From contig NW_019211458.1 of NCBI RefSeq assembly GCF_002443255.2, forward strand, positions 24,059,325 to 24,123,324: DNA of 64,000 bases, read 5' to 3'. Below are positions 1 through 13,615 of the stretch, piece by piece (within the stretch, counting starts at the first letter, position 1; the number at the start of each line of letters is the position of its first letter). This DNA is from Varroa destructor. Its lineage: Eukaryota; Arthropoda; Arachnida; Mesostigmata; Varroidae. The notes under the pieces were generated by a model that searched no databases, was not told the DNA's origin, and saw only the letters and a list, made by a program, of their open reading frames with translations. The position numbers were made by a program, and so were the translations under genes.

Positions 1-964
1 ACGAGTATGGCTGATGTAGATGATGTAGTCCAGCACAAATGCATAACTTGAAATGGGGTGTCTAAGAGGCACTGAACTGTTTAAAAAGTGACACATTTTA
101 GGTAATATGAATTGCGTCGAGAGGGCGTTGGTATCGATTGAAAGTTGAAATAGCGGGAATAGCCGATATATTGAAATTGTTTAAGTAAAAATTCGATAAA
201 AGTTTCAATTATAGTGTTAAGAGAAAGGCTGCCCAGGCCTCTAGAAAAAGAAGGAGCTGTTCATGGTCGAGACGCGAGATAAATGATTCTGGAAATCTCG
301 ATGTAAAGCTTCCTCTTCATAGTGGTAAGAAGTGGAAGGAGTTGATGAAATTTCTGCGGAAGTTGATCGAGACTGATACGAGAGTACCCGCGATGTCATC
401 GTCAAGGATCTAAAAATTCATTCATGCAAAAAAGCTTAGTGTGTAGAACTGTTAGAGCTCGAGTAGCGAAGCAGAGCCATTTTTAAAATGGCTGCACACG
501 GATAATTAAAAGTCGATCACATGCAACCACAAAGCGCGAATACATAAATCTACCCTATACTATGTGATAAACTCCGGAGTGGCACCAAACAAGGTGATAC
601 TATGTGCTTGGTGGGACTGGTGCTAACTTCTAGCAAAATAGTTTATTCGGACAAGTATTGTCTGCAACTAATAAGATTATAACAGGTCAGAAGAAAAAAA
701 AAATCGACGGGAACTAGCAAACAGAGAACACGTCGTTTTCCACCATATGAAACATCTTCAACAAAATCCCAGAAAGCCTAAATGGGAAACTCCAAAGCAA
801 CCATCATATATCTCGCATCTTGCATCATCCGACTATCATCATGTTCCGGTTTCTATAGAACTTCCTGGATAGTATTAATTTCGTTTTAATTGACGAATGC
901 AAAAATAATCTGATACAATTTTAACTTACAAATAATCAATATGATCCATATGTATTCGACAACC

Positions 965-991
<27 letters not shown>
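965..991. repeat. (TA)n microsatellite
   Basis: Uninterrupted TA dinucleotide tract of about 27 nt. Tracts of this kind recur through the whole window. Confidence 0.95.
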
Positions 992-996
<5 letters not shown>

Positions 997-3900
997 AAGA
1001 ACCAATCCCATATATACTGAGAAATTTGTTGGGATACATTAGCTCTCCTATGCCCTAAATGCATACTGCACACCAACACGCTTATAGCAAGCGGTGCAGG
1101 TTTTTTCCTTAAAGAAGGAGTTTGTGTTAAGCACATGACGCATGCCCATTTGGACAGAGAGCCGCCTCCATTCGATGTACGTTAACGTTAGACTTTAACG
1201 TAAAAAATATAATCATAAAATAGACTTCATTTTTTCTAGGAAAAAATTAGTGGCGAAGTCATGTTGTTGGTTGATGAAAGCTCGGCTCGAACGAAGTTCA
1301 GCAGCGATGCCATATATGTGGAGTCAGTGCCCACGGTGAAGTGGTAACTATACGAATTTGATGAGTTAAGCAGACTAACACAGCGTCCTATTTATTCGCG
1401 TGTGGCAATTGCTCGTTTTAATAAAATTATATCTAAATATCACGGCATTTTTTCGCGTGGGAATCATACCTATCAATGTGTGGACCCCATACTAGAAGAG
1501 GGATTCGCTGACGTGCCATTGGTCAAATACGACGGTCCTAGGAAACTGTAAGCCATTCATGGGGAAGAAGAAGTTACCAGATGATATATAGCAAGCGAAA
1601 ATTAATGAACCACTTAAGGAATACCTGTTAACTCTGCTTAGCGGCTTTGGTAAATTGCAGACCAGCGCGGCCATTAAATATTTAAGAACAAAATCGCCTC
1701 AAATTACCTTGATGTTGATATAGCCGAAATAAGTGACGAGGATTCATGACGACAATTAGGGGCACAAAAATGTGCCAAAAACGCTACGACGCCTCTTGTC
1801 GTCTTCATCCTTAGAAACCGTTCAGGCTCTGTATCACTGGAACACAGGCTTTCGACCCAACTGGATCAGAGTGATGTCGTCAAAGGTAGCGCGCTTCGTT
1901 ATAACTCGAAAAATTATTTCGTACGATCTATTTAGCATACAATTTGAGCTATTAGTGACAGCAAATGAGCTCCATCAGTTAAGCTTTGGAAGGCTGTGCG
2001 TAGTGTTCAACGTGATAGGTATGAACGGGGTTCGCAGCGTTAAGAGGAAACGCCAACAAAATAAATTCTCTCTGTTCTAAGCATCAGTACAGGAAAGGCT
2101 TAACTTTTATCCACATTCGCGCGGATATGCTCTCGGTTGTGGTTCTCTGGAACCGATGAGGGGTTTGTGTAAACTTAGTTTAACTAGTGACTTCGGCAGT
2201 ATTTATGAATGCGGAGTGGCAGGCTTCACTGGCGATAAACCTATAACTGGGATTATCCTGTCGAAGCAACCGAGCCCTGAAGAGGATGAATAGCAGTCAC
2301 TCGACGAGATCTTCGGTGTGGGCTGTATCTCTGACAAACGAGTTCAGAAGGAAAGTAAGCCTGGGCACTAGTCTCTCCATCTCGAAAGACGATCATGACT
2401 AAATAGCGTATTGTCAGCCATCTGGTAATGCTTGGGGATACTATTATTAACACAGTTTCAAAGCTTGACGAGATTAGTTCAGCGGAACTTATCCTTATTA
2501 TACTGGTCGTTATGAAACGAAATTTCGAAGATAAAGGCGTGTACACCGATGCACTTTTTGCCATACTCCGTTCAATCGAGACAACCTGGTTTACGTTGTA
2601 TTTATTTCAAGAAGTTCAGAACTGATAGTTTTCGAGCCGAGCAGTAAGTGCATAAGCGGGGCTTCTTCAAAGGAGGCATCAAGCTACATGAACTGCGACG
2701 CCGTTTCGAGTTATGCTCGGTAAATTATGACGAATTTGGAAACTTTAATTAACTGAAAAAGCCGGTCGACCCGATGTTTTTGTGATTAGTTCTTAAAAAG
2801 GGAAGAAAAAGATATTGTATATCCCGCTACAAAGAGCTTGTCGAGTTTTTTTTTTGCGAAGTAATACTACGTACCGAAGACGGGCATGTTATCGACCACC
2901 ACGTCATTAAGATCTACATTTACGGCTTTCTGAAATCAATTGTGAATCCTTGCTGATTTCATGAGAATAACGAAAGAAAGGATGAGTCGACCAAGATAAT
3001 TATACGCCACCCAGACGCTGTCACTTTTGAGTACTGGAAGGCCGAAGTGTCTGACTTACACCGGTCGCTGTGAACAGCTTTTATAGGTCAAATAGATTCT
3101 CCGAGCTAGCCTCCTCGAGAGAAACTAGCTACGCAATGGCCCATCGGAAACATAGCATGCGAAGCGCGCCTGGTATAATTTGCATAATTTTATATAATAA
3201 CGGTATAGCTTTGATGTAAGTTTAGTATTCATATAGATCTTCTGGATAAAATCAGACGACTATTTTCCGCCAAAGAAGACAGACTCGATACGTTCACTTT
3301 ATTTGTTGTCAATTTAAATTAAGCACGAGTTATATGTACGTATAGGTTCCTGCATAGCAGCATTTAACCAATACGTTACCAATATATATATATATAGACG
3401 CTTAACAACTAAATGTTCGAGCTTTACGTCTGGTCCTGACATTAGGCATCGTGGCCAAAATTTAGTAATCAACTCGAGAGTCGTTCATTTAAATGTTATG
3501 GACAGCCATGAACGTCTTGACCAATACAAACCCTTAAAACAGGGAATTTTGTTGAGGAAATATTCAAACGGCTTTTGACCTATCATTTGTAAGTTGTCTT
3601 TTAAAACATTACTATCAGTAACAATACCCGAAGGAATCGTGCTGAAGTTTTTGTGTATGCGTATAGAATAATGCTATTTAGTTATTTTAAGTTTCGGCTT
3701 TTACTAAACAAACAAAGTTAGCAATTATTTACTTGTCACTATTCCATATGGAGGTTTAGAAGATAGCTTTCCTCGGATTAATAACAACCGGCTAATCTAT
3801 TTTTGTCTTCTAATGTGACTAAATAAAGAAACAATAGAAGAGTAATGTTTCCATATTAAGCATGAGTAACTGTTAAATATATTGAGATGTGAGATCTAAA

Positions 3901-6401
3901 GTTTCTAAAGTGACCTAACGTACTCTTGTAGTGAGAATGAGCAAAGTGGCTAGAATATATTATAGATTTCGTGTTTGAAGCGATGTACGCTAGGAACGAG
4001 ATAATACTTCCCTGTAGTTTAATAGCAATCTTCTGTGGATTTCATATTTCATTGGTCTACCTTTTTGATGCCGACGGAGTTAAAAAAAAAAAAAAATAGC
4101 GTCTACTTTGGCAGGACCCTATGTGATGCAAGACGTTCTATCCACAGTCCCTTTCGTATATACTGCCACCGAAGCATTTTCATTCCTCCGCGGTAAGCTA
4201 ACGTTCGCATCAGATACTCCGCTTTGAGTTAGGAAAGAATAAGAAAAAAAGAACGAAAAAATGAAGACATATTTATGGTAACTCCTCAACAATAGAATAA
4301 AACTACACAGTACGAAGTCAACGAACTCAATATATAATTTTTACTATTAATAGCTAGAAGCTGCTTTGAGTCTCTTACTTAGTACCTCGTATTATAAGCT
4401 AGCCAGTAAAACTAAATGCAATATCAGTTTGTAAGAAGTGTTACTCTTGACCATCGCTACTACTTCTTTCCCATATGGTTATAAAACATGGTATCTACGA
4501 TTACTTACTGAAGATGGTGAAAACGTCATCCGAACCCCCAGAAGAAACAGATGATATCACTACAATAAAAACAACATAAACTATTTAAAAAAGCATTTTA
4601 TGTCAGAAGATGGAAAAGTGTAAGTTCATTGCTTTTTTTTTATAGGTATAATACGGACATATAACCTGTAAGTAATAAAGAACATTTTATTATATATTAA
4701 ATTTACTAAATTTATGTTTTGCATTGCGCGATAGATAAATGACACTTTTAATTTAGGATTGATGAAATCAGCGGCCTAAGAAAGCTTCGGGAAAAGTGTG
4801 CAAATATTCTTTCGAAGCAATATACAAGTACTATATTTAGAACGAAGAGATTTGTTTCTGTTGTTTAGAAAGAGGCTCTGAACGTCATTTTTATCACGTT
4901 CTTTTGATGTTTCACTAAATCGAAATTACCTTCAGCACAGACCGGTGGTAGATGATGGCCACGGCTGATCTATGCGGTAAGCGCACGACATCTGCTGGAA
5001 TAAGGAGCAAAACAATAAACAGTCTATGTCCCTTCAATGGCTGACACTTTCATATCTATTCAGTCAGCGCTTTTGCATAAAAACTAAGTTACTGGTAACA
5101 TTCAGACAAGTTTTCTGTATCTAAAAAGTCTACACCTAGAACGTTAAGGCCGACTGTTTATTTATACTTCTGTTTAATTACTTAAACAGGCCGAATCAGT
5201 GACTATTAGTCCGCTGCCAGGTACACAACAGCAACATTTACAAACCCTTAATAAATGAAAGATATTTTTAAGCTGTTCTGTACGATGGATAAAGTTATGG
5301 CCTGTACATACTTACTTCTTCGGCTTGTTCCAGAACGCTGACCTCTCACGCTTAGGTGTAAATTTCACATTTTCGGCGTTTGGTGCTCGATCAGTCTCTA
5401 TGACTCCTCCATGTAGGTTATAAGACCTAAGCTTGGGTACTGGGCCAAGACCACGAGAGTGCGCTATTCGCGAGGAAGCGAAGTGCAACCAGCTGAGCTT
5501 TTCCACGAAGAGATTTTCACGAGTCCACGAAGCAGCTAGAAACTTTAAACGGCAAAGGAGAAATGCTGCAAGGGCCGTCCGCTTATTAGGGAAAAGCTGA
5601 ATCAGAATGGACTTTATTAGCCGCTAGTAGTGAAATGCTATTTCGGTCAATAGACGTCCAGTACGTGTATAATAAATTAACCAGTTAAATAAGCTTTGTA
5701 AATAAAATAACCGAAGACGTGGAGCTATTGTGTATACAGAGTTACGAGTTTTTGCTCGGCTTCTCATTTAGATGGTAGAAGGTGTCTACTATGTGTCTTG
5801 TTGCAAGGCTACAGAAGGCTAAAGCTCTTTTTAGGGCTTCTTCAAAAGATTTAAGTAACTTGTGTACAACGTGGACTTATAGCAGACAAAAGTGAAATAT
5901 TCAATAAAGAAGAGGTTAAGTTTACAGTTGCAAAAACACAAACTTATATATTCGATGCTGTATTTATGTCAACCGGAAACCTACTTCCCTGTGTTATAAA
6001 AGGTCTACATTCTCCTATATCCAGACCTACGTTCTTTCTTACTGTAAGCCTATTCTTGCTCCACCCTGTATAAGGGGAAAAGGGACCTGCGTATGCTAAA
6101 CCAGACCTGTATGGTAAGTATGTAAGGAGTATACTCTGCCGTATAAAGATATATAATGAGATCGGCCAAAACTGGTAGCTCTGTGATTTTTCTACGTATA
6201 ACCGTTTAATTCCAAAGGTTGACACCGTGCAAGTCAATTAAGACAAAGTAACAGATATGAAATAGTTCAGATTGTGACACCTAATCGAATGTTTGTCTTC
6301 CGGTAAAATGTTATCTGTTCTATAGAAGCATCTTCAGCAAATGTTTCGCGCTAAATCACTGCCCACATCTTCAAAGCTTTATATAATAGTTATACGTGTA
6401 G

Positions 6402-6425
6402 TATATATATATATATATATATATA
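6402..6425. repeat. (TA)n microsatellite
   Basis: Uninterrupted TA dinucleotide tract of about 24 nt in non-coding sequence. Confidence 0.95.
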
Positions 6426-9400
6426 ATAACAAATAGACGGGTGGAATTGATCTGTAATATGCCCTCACCGTACGTAAAATGAAAAGTGATATTGGCCATG
6501 CGCTTATGCAAGATTACACACGCATAAGTAATCAAGCTATGATTTTAGATGTTGAACAGAAAACATGTTCCCACTACATATCGATCCTTACTGATGATTT
6601 TGACTGTTTCATTGAAAACACACACTATCCTTCAAAGTATCCTTTTTGCATTTCAATAATAGCAATAGCGATAAGTAATAGTGTTTGAAGTTGAGTCCGC
6701 GTTGAGCCCTGAGGGACATTTCGCGCTTTATTCTGTATCAGCTTATATTCATAGAGTCGTACAGGTATGAGGTCCAGTAATTGCTGAGCGAGACGCTATG
6801 TTGTGGTTGTGGAGCCTATCGATCCGCAGAATGAAACGCGAACAACGAGTTGCTACCTTCTGGTGTGTATTCGGCTATATGTATGTACGCTTCAAAGGCC
6901 GCAGTTCCGGCTGGTGCAAAGAGAGGCTTCTTTCAAGTAGGTCCTGTTTCGACATACTGGAGTCGATCGTTTTGGCTAGACAAAAGTTATTGGGATCGGG
7001 TAAACCCGAAGTTGTAGCAGGATGGTGACAACGTGTAGTACAGGCGATAAGACGTGTGCATTAGTTACGAACATTAGCTAAGTTTCAAGGCTTCAGTGTC
7101 ACATGGTTTAAACAAATGGCAACGGGAGCGGTCAAGCTTTTTCTGGCGCTATCTACCGGGTCATTGTGTTGAGGTGCTTCTAGATTGCACTTCTCGAGCG
7201 AACGCAGTTTAGTTATTACTTGCACCAAGTCTTCAGGTAACTGCAACTATATGTTGATTGAATGACATCGCGAAATAATGAATTTTAAGCGAAGGATATC
7301 GTTTAGCGATATGTGAGTAAAATGTACATAGTTGCTATAAAATGGCGTTTCAATGTAAATGATAGTATTAAATTACTCACTTCTTTTTATACCGTGTATA
7401 AATTAGAAAGTAGTTAAATAGAATATACATTAACTGTGACAAATCCACATAGAGACGCAAGAAAGAACGTAGTGCCTGAAGTTCAGTAACCTTTAATGTT
7501 TGCTTGTAGGGTCAAACTTCCTTTCAATCTATCGGTGACCCTATCTAGTACCTGCCTTTTTCTCTACGTTAGTTGAAATTAAAGCTGAAGTAAAGCAATT
7601 ATATGGAAATTTTCATTTATATGTATTGAAATAGGTGGAACAGCTTACTGCAAATCAATTAGGTACTATTATCTGTGGTATCTGTGCTTCTTTGTGTCAA
7701 GGTAGTCGTTCACGGTCCATTCTCTTATATAAACATGAAGAACAGTTGATGAATAAGAGTATACGAGGAACTTGATAAGAAATTAGCACAGTAAAGTGAC
7801 CGTCTGCTATCATGCGCATGATCCGTAAATTTGCTTCACACTCTATTACTATGATCTATATTCATGAGTTCAAGATCAGCCTATCTAAATATATCTCAAC
7901 TTACTGAATTTGTAATAAGTGATAAAACCAATTGGTTGGCAAAAGCAGATAGCGTATATTTGAGTGCACGTAATGCCCACAATTGGTTTTGTCTCCATGC
8001 AAATATAGGTAACAATAGGCGAGGATAAAAATTAGGTAGGGGTGAATTTTAACGTTTACTTTAGACGACCCGTTCATTTTTGTGAACTTGATTTCCTGAG
8101 CGGAATCCTAAAAGTGGAAGTTCGATGAAAAGTTTCGTTAAACATTCCCGAAAGCATATTTTTATACAAAATATGCTTTATTCAAGCTTCAAAAAACTGG
8201 AGAGTAGCTAATAAAGTAATGCAACTTTTGTGCTGCTAGCTAAACATGTCTGGCATTGGACTTATAACTTTATGTTGCCAGATTAACTATAATTTGTTTA
8301 TATATATAGCCACGCACAATAGTCGAAAATTAATTAAATGCATAGAACTTATACAACTACTCCAACTTTCCAGATAGAATTCAACATTCTCGTTGTCTCC
8401 ATATCTATCAAGCCACGGATAAAATCAGCGGCTAAGCTGTAGTCAGCAGCGTCGACACGTACGTATCCAATGCGATATGATCTTCTCTTTCTTGTGATTA
8501 CGAGGTCTTCCCCACTCTTGCAACTATGAGCAACCCTAGAGAGACAAACTGAGTTGCGGAGCATCATCTGATTTCAGAATCCACACTCGTAGAACCCCGA
8601 GAAATCAGCAACCAGATACTGGTGAGCACGAGTGGGACAAGTCCGTTACAAAATGTAATGCTAAATATGTACTGAGTCGCTTCATATAATAACAGAATGG
8701 TGATACGTTTCCGTTTTTAAGCGCCGCTATTTGCTACAAAAGATATTAGCTAAGGGAGTACAGCTTCCAGTTAGGAGCACATGAGATGTTTCTGACGCAG
8801 AAAACGGATGATCCTCAACGTCGTGTAGCTCCGCGTCGGTTATCCAAGACTACCAATGCGCGATAGCACTATGATCAGCAAAACGAAGCTTGTGGCTTTC
8901 AGGGGCGTGGTTTGTGATCCGCAACCTGGTAGTTCCCTGGACCGTGTCCAGCTTTTCGCCGTCCCCATTTCAACAAGATATGCAGTGTCGCCATAGCGCA
9001 AAGTATTTATCTGACCTAGAAAAACTGTTTTGCGGAAATGCATACACATATAGAATATTTTAAGGCACACATTCGGATAATGTAGGACCGTTAGAAACGA
9101 GCTTCCTACGGTAGGTCTTATTAAACATTCAGTCCATACCAAAATCGCACTTTTAATTTTTCCAATTGTTTTCTTCGCAGCAAAGCATCCTAAAACAGAC
9201 GAATCCGACAAAGTTATCTATATTCGACAGGATCTCAACTTGTCAAGGTCCGAGATCGAGTTATCTATTAGCGTGACGCATGCGGCCGTCAATAACATAG
9301 GCTGCGCAACAGGTATGGGTAATGAAAGGAACATGTTAGAATGTTGAAGATGGGAACACTCAAGCTTCTTTGCTTTTTTAGCACGCTGGAAGATGAAAAT

Positions 9401-9575
9401 GTCCAAAAAATAGCTAGCATTTTTTTGGGAGGATACCTTCTAGTTGTTGCCGCAACATTTTTGAAGATATAAGACTTCCTTCAATTTAAGGTCGACTGCT
9501 TTATATTTGTTGAATTCACGCGACGAATATGCTGCAAATACGTAGCTTTAACCTTTCATTTTGTAAGTAACGTTT

Positions 9576-9629
9576 GTACGTAGGTAATTATTTATAAGTA
9601 ACCGTACTTATAAATAATTACCTACGTAC
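9576..9629. repeat. Perfect 25-bp inverted repeat with 4-nt loop
   Basis: The left arm 9576-9600 and the right arm 9605-9629 are exact reverse complements (25/25), separated by the tetranucleotide ACCG. The arms begin GTACGTAGG and are AT-rich near the loop. Pairing breaks immediately outside the arms. No ORF or obvious target-site duplication is attached. It could be a foldback or MITE remnant, a cruciform-forming site, or an inverted duplication made during replication. The loop is too short for a typical pre-miRNA. Confidence 0.9.
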
Positions 9630-12600
9630 GCTATGAACACGCAAAAATTTAGTGCAATCGCTTAGCGCAACACGAGCAAAAATTTGTAAAAAATTTTTTT
9701 TATTAGAAATCGTACGAATAAGGTTCCAAAGGTTTGCCACCTTTGGTACTAGTTTAATTTACCGCTACACTTTCTTAGCGTGAGATTGTAACGCCTCTGA
9801 CACTGTGTAAGGAAGTCAAAATCACCTTTTCAATATAGCGTCAAGAACATGCCCCCATTAGGTTGTTTAATGGGGACGTATCTTGTTAAGTTTATCTGGG
9901 ATTTCTCCAAAAGGTCCGTGCAACAGCATGGAACCATATGTCATGGTAACCACTTGCCTCCGCCGAAATTTAAACCCTGCATGTTCATGCAGGTATGATG
10001 GTAGATACAGACTAAGTTGACCGCAGGGACATCTTGACTTTCTATAATTTGATCAAGCTCTCAACAATCAAACAAGTAGGATTGAACTGATGAGGAAAAG
10101 AACGCAAAGTATAAAAAGTGTGCAGGCACATTTTTTTAAGGCTGAATTTCTAATTTGTTTGGTGTTACCTTCATTAATTCTGGTGAAACTCTGCATACAT
10201 AAATTAAAAACTTACCGTCTAACACATATACATACGTACAAGTGTAGCTCTCGTACGGAAAATTCCATGTACGAACCCGTCTGGAGTCTTTTTGCAAGAA
10301 GTTTATTTTCTTAATAAACAAATAAAGGATCCAAGTGTCTAGCTTTAGTAATCGATTGCTGTACATTAGAAAGCTCAAGGTCTTAGCCTGCCAATTCGGC
10401 AACTTCTCGTTAATTTTTTTTACAAAAAATACGAGCTAAAAATTTGCGTAACAATAGGCTTAATTCGCAATATTTGACGACAGTGCAAAAATCATTTTTC
10501 TTTGCTTTGCTATTTAAACTCAGGCCAAATTATCCAATGTCACGTAGTGGATAAGGCTGTCATTGGGCGTTACATTAAGTGGACTTGATACCGATTACAA
10601 GTAAGTTAGCATTAGCCAGTTCAAACAAGTTACTTTCATTACAAGCGTACGATGGCCTTACTCGTAATCCTTGTGCTAGCACTTCTCCGAATTAATTTAC
10701 TTTTAGTTTATACATGCCGGCTCTTAAACTTGCAGTGGAACTTCTTTGTGTATCAGGTGCGTTATAATTTTTAATAAAATTGTTTTTTTTTTTGCTGAGG
10801 ATCGCTATTTGTGATAAATACATTACCGTCGACACGCAGCCACCACGCGAGCTGTTATAAACACGTAACTGATGCGCGGCATGGTGTACCGCCCACGCTA
10901 TTCACCAGAGATAACGCACCATCGAGTTCTACGTTTGTACTTTCTTAGATCGTCTTCTAAAAAGGTGCTAGATTTTTTAGATGCACTGATTCCATTCAGG
11001 ACAACGTAATCAAATTTAGCACAGCCAGGATTCGTTATTAATATCCTTAAGTAGCGATTTAATTTAAACTGTAACTTTGACTCATTGATGTCCATTACGT
11101 ACTGAACGGTACCATTACGTATGAGCCGAGATTAAAATAATCAAATGGCTATGCTGAACGCTACAGTTGAACAAGCTGTTTAAACGTAACAACGCATCAA
11201 CGACCTCAACTTGGTTTTCGAACTTCGTGCCTCATCCTGGCTATTGGAAACAGTGTTGTTTCACTGGAACAGGCGAGATAGTTTCGTTTCTAATATGATA
11301 TGTTTAACTCGGTGCCATATGCGTGCGAGGTTCACTCTGGTCGCCCGTCAGGGAACGATTGTTTTGAGCAAACGTCGATTTGCTTGTTCCAATTGGTTCT
11401 ACATAACGTCCAGTATCCACTGATTCTACCTGACGTTATAACAATCAGACGCCTATCGAGTGCTAACATTGTAACCTTTCAGTAGAGCTCTCAGAAGCTA
11501 CCAGCACAGCTTACGTCCATCGATACGACACGCATAAATTAATCTGTACATTCCTCTTATTTCATTTATTTCTTGAACGCGTTCATATTTATAGTTACGC
11601 GAACGGCTTTCTGGAGACAACTAAATTGATTCTGCTCGATTGTGATGAAATAAGTAAATGTTTAACAGGACAACTTTTAGGTGTCCTAGAGATTTCACAC
11701 GACACCAATGGTCTATGTTGGGCGTCTCTTTTTGGCTCATCCAGAACAGGCTCGGGTCTTCTGAAACGTGGACAGAATTCGTACCTTGCCAAACGTGTCA
11801 GCCTTCGAGCAAGATTTCTTCTGCTTCTTTCTGTTTGATATACAGTAGAAGATCTCTTTTGACTAAGCGTACTGTTGGCCACAATGCTCCATGAAGACAG
11901 CAGCTTCAACTTCGCGATTCGTCATAGCACGGCCGTTGTCTTGCCAGTCGGGTCTATTTATGATAATGTATATATATATATATATATTGTCTTGCTCTAT
12001 TGATACACACGTTGCACAACGAGAGAATTCGAACCAGCGACGCTATGGACGCTTAGCGTACGGAAAGAGGGTCGATTATCTGTAATGCTGCAGTCCCTGC
12101 TAGTTTTAACTAAAATCAAAATAAGGTGAAAGTTATTCTTGCTTTCGAATATAATAGGTTATAATAATTGATTGTGTTGACTTTAGGAAAACTTCTTTTT
12201 AGGAAAGAGATAAAATAATCTAGCTATCAGAATGAATTTTAATGAAATTGTCCATGAAAACATTTTGTGACTTTCCCGCCTTTTATCAACAATGCATCTA
12301 CTATTACAACTATAGATAGCAAAACCTATGCAATCAAGCCCTTTTGCTATAAGCGTTACGTCAGATAAAACGTATTTTACTATATAATGACCATGATAAT
12401 TATGACGGATGATGAGGACGTTAAACAGTATCGATCAGCTTATACGGTACGTTACCCTATTTATACGGTAATTGGCCAATAGTAGTATATGTCGTCCTGC
12501 CATTTCGGCTCTGGTCCGGTTGAAGTCTTCGAAGAACAAACTTACGTCGTGTTAAGTAAAAGCTGATAAGAAATAACAGTGGCATTTAAATTATACAAGT

Positions 12601-13400
12601 TACTTCATGAACGCCTGATATGAGGTGGTTAAAATTATAATTAATTGGTTAACCGGAGCAAAGTTTGAAGCTTTATAATGGCTGTACTGATTTTTTCGCC
12701 GGTAGCTAGTATTAAAAAATAGACAATATTATTGTATTTACACGAATCTTAGGTTATTTATGTACATGTTTCAGTGATCGATGCAGGCATCGTTGTCTAA
12801 AATTAAATGAATGATATTGAAGTCAAAATTTAAGATTTTTGAATGGTCGTATTTGCCAAACCTTTAGAACCGAATTCTATGGGGGCATATGCCAGAGCCG
12901 CACGCACAGCAGCCGTGATATGAACGAATTTTAGTTAGATAATTGCAGCCAGCATATAAGAACTACCTATTACAAATTTCAAGAGGTTACTATTCTAAGA
13001 GGCGATATTAATTTGATAAATATAACTGGGGTAATTATCCTTCGTGTTTATTTCGTGGTGGCAATTAATGTTATATCTTGTTTGTTACTTCAATATAAAC
13101 ACGTGCCTATTCCTTAGCTGCGTGAATTTTAAAATCATTCGACTATTTCTTACTTTTGCCGATTTTTGAACCCATTTCCTGTTTTAGTGGAATCTAGGGA
13201 CCAATATTGGCGTTGATAAATTCGGCTTGTTTGAACTTAAAAGCAGTCATAATCTCTGATCCGACTTTTCCACATATGTATCTGGGTAAGCTCCTCTGTG
13301 TGAGTGCCGAAGCAACCAGTTTTGTATGGGCCAGCAAAACGAAGTAGTCCCGTGTGTTACGCGTCGCTGGACGGACCCTCACTTTCTGGGGTTGCGAAAG
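9630..13400. other. Intergenic stretch, no supported gene
   Basis: Contains short overlapping ORFs on both strands (for example around 11595-11909) with no recognisable domain, a (TA)n tract near 11970, and a B-box-like motif on the minus strand near 12016-12026. Nothing else is supported. Confidence 0.5.
11969..11987. repeat. (TA)n microsatellite
   Basis: Short uninterrupted TA dinucleotide tract. Confidence 0.9.
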
Positions 13401-13404
13401 GCGA

Positions 13405-13411
13405 TATAAAG
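13405..13411 (+). promoter_or_regulatory. Candidate TATA box upstream of the secreted-protein ORF
   Basis: TATAAAG lies about 205 nt upstream of the ATG at 13616. An arthropod-initiator-like TCAGTG occurs separately at 13544-13549, but it is too far away to pair with this TATA box. Either motif may be chance in AT-rich sequence. No transcription start can be fixed from sequence alone. Confidence 0.25.
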
Positions 13412-13615
13412 CTCACCATTGGAGAGGGTCATCTTCCAGAAGTTGCGCGTATTTTTGCATCCGCGACACTTTCTGAGCACAGCGTGCGTTTCACGTGTCT
13501 GAATTGAAGCAGTAGTGATAATCAGGGAGTTGAACAGCAGCTATCAGTGAAATACTGATTCAATATAGTCTAAAAAGAAGTCTTATTATCTATGTAGAAG
13601 AAGAAAGTAGGTAGA

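Larger units (their letters stand above)
1..9575. other. Intergenic stretch, no supported gene
   Basis: I recognise no conserved protein domain, tRNA or rRNA here. Short ORFs occur on both strands, many of them open only because a TTG or similar codon is counted as a start. Some plus-strand frames (1240-1546, 2633-3075, 5895-6240, 6690-7262) run with fewer stops than expected. Given the number of frames and windows inspected, this is not significant without homology support. The region also holds (TA)n tracts, an A13-14 run near 4082-4095, and a 12-bp hairpin at 8151-8179 with a 5-nt loop. No polyadenylated gene structure could be assembled. Confidence 0.5.

Noticed and set aside
8840..9211. 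123-codon minus-strand ORF
   Set aside because: No domain recognised, and the plus strand also has a stop-poor frame over the same interval, so neither is supported.
12016..12050. Minus-strand GGTTCGAATTC with a GCTAAGCGT upstream, tRNA-like
   Set aside because: Only an imperfect B-box and a short D-arm-like piece; stems do not form. Kept as a possible third fossil, not listed as a feature.
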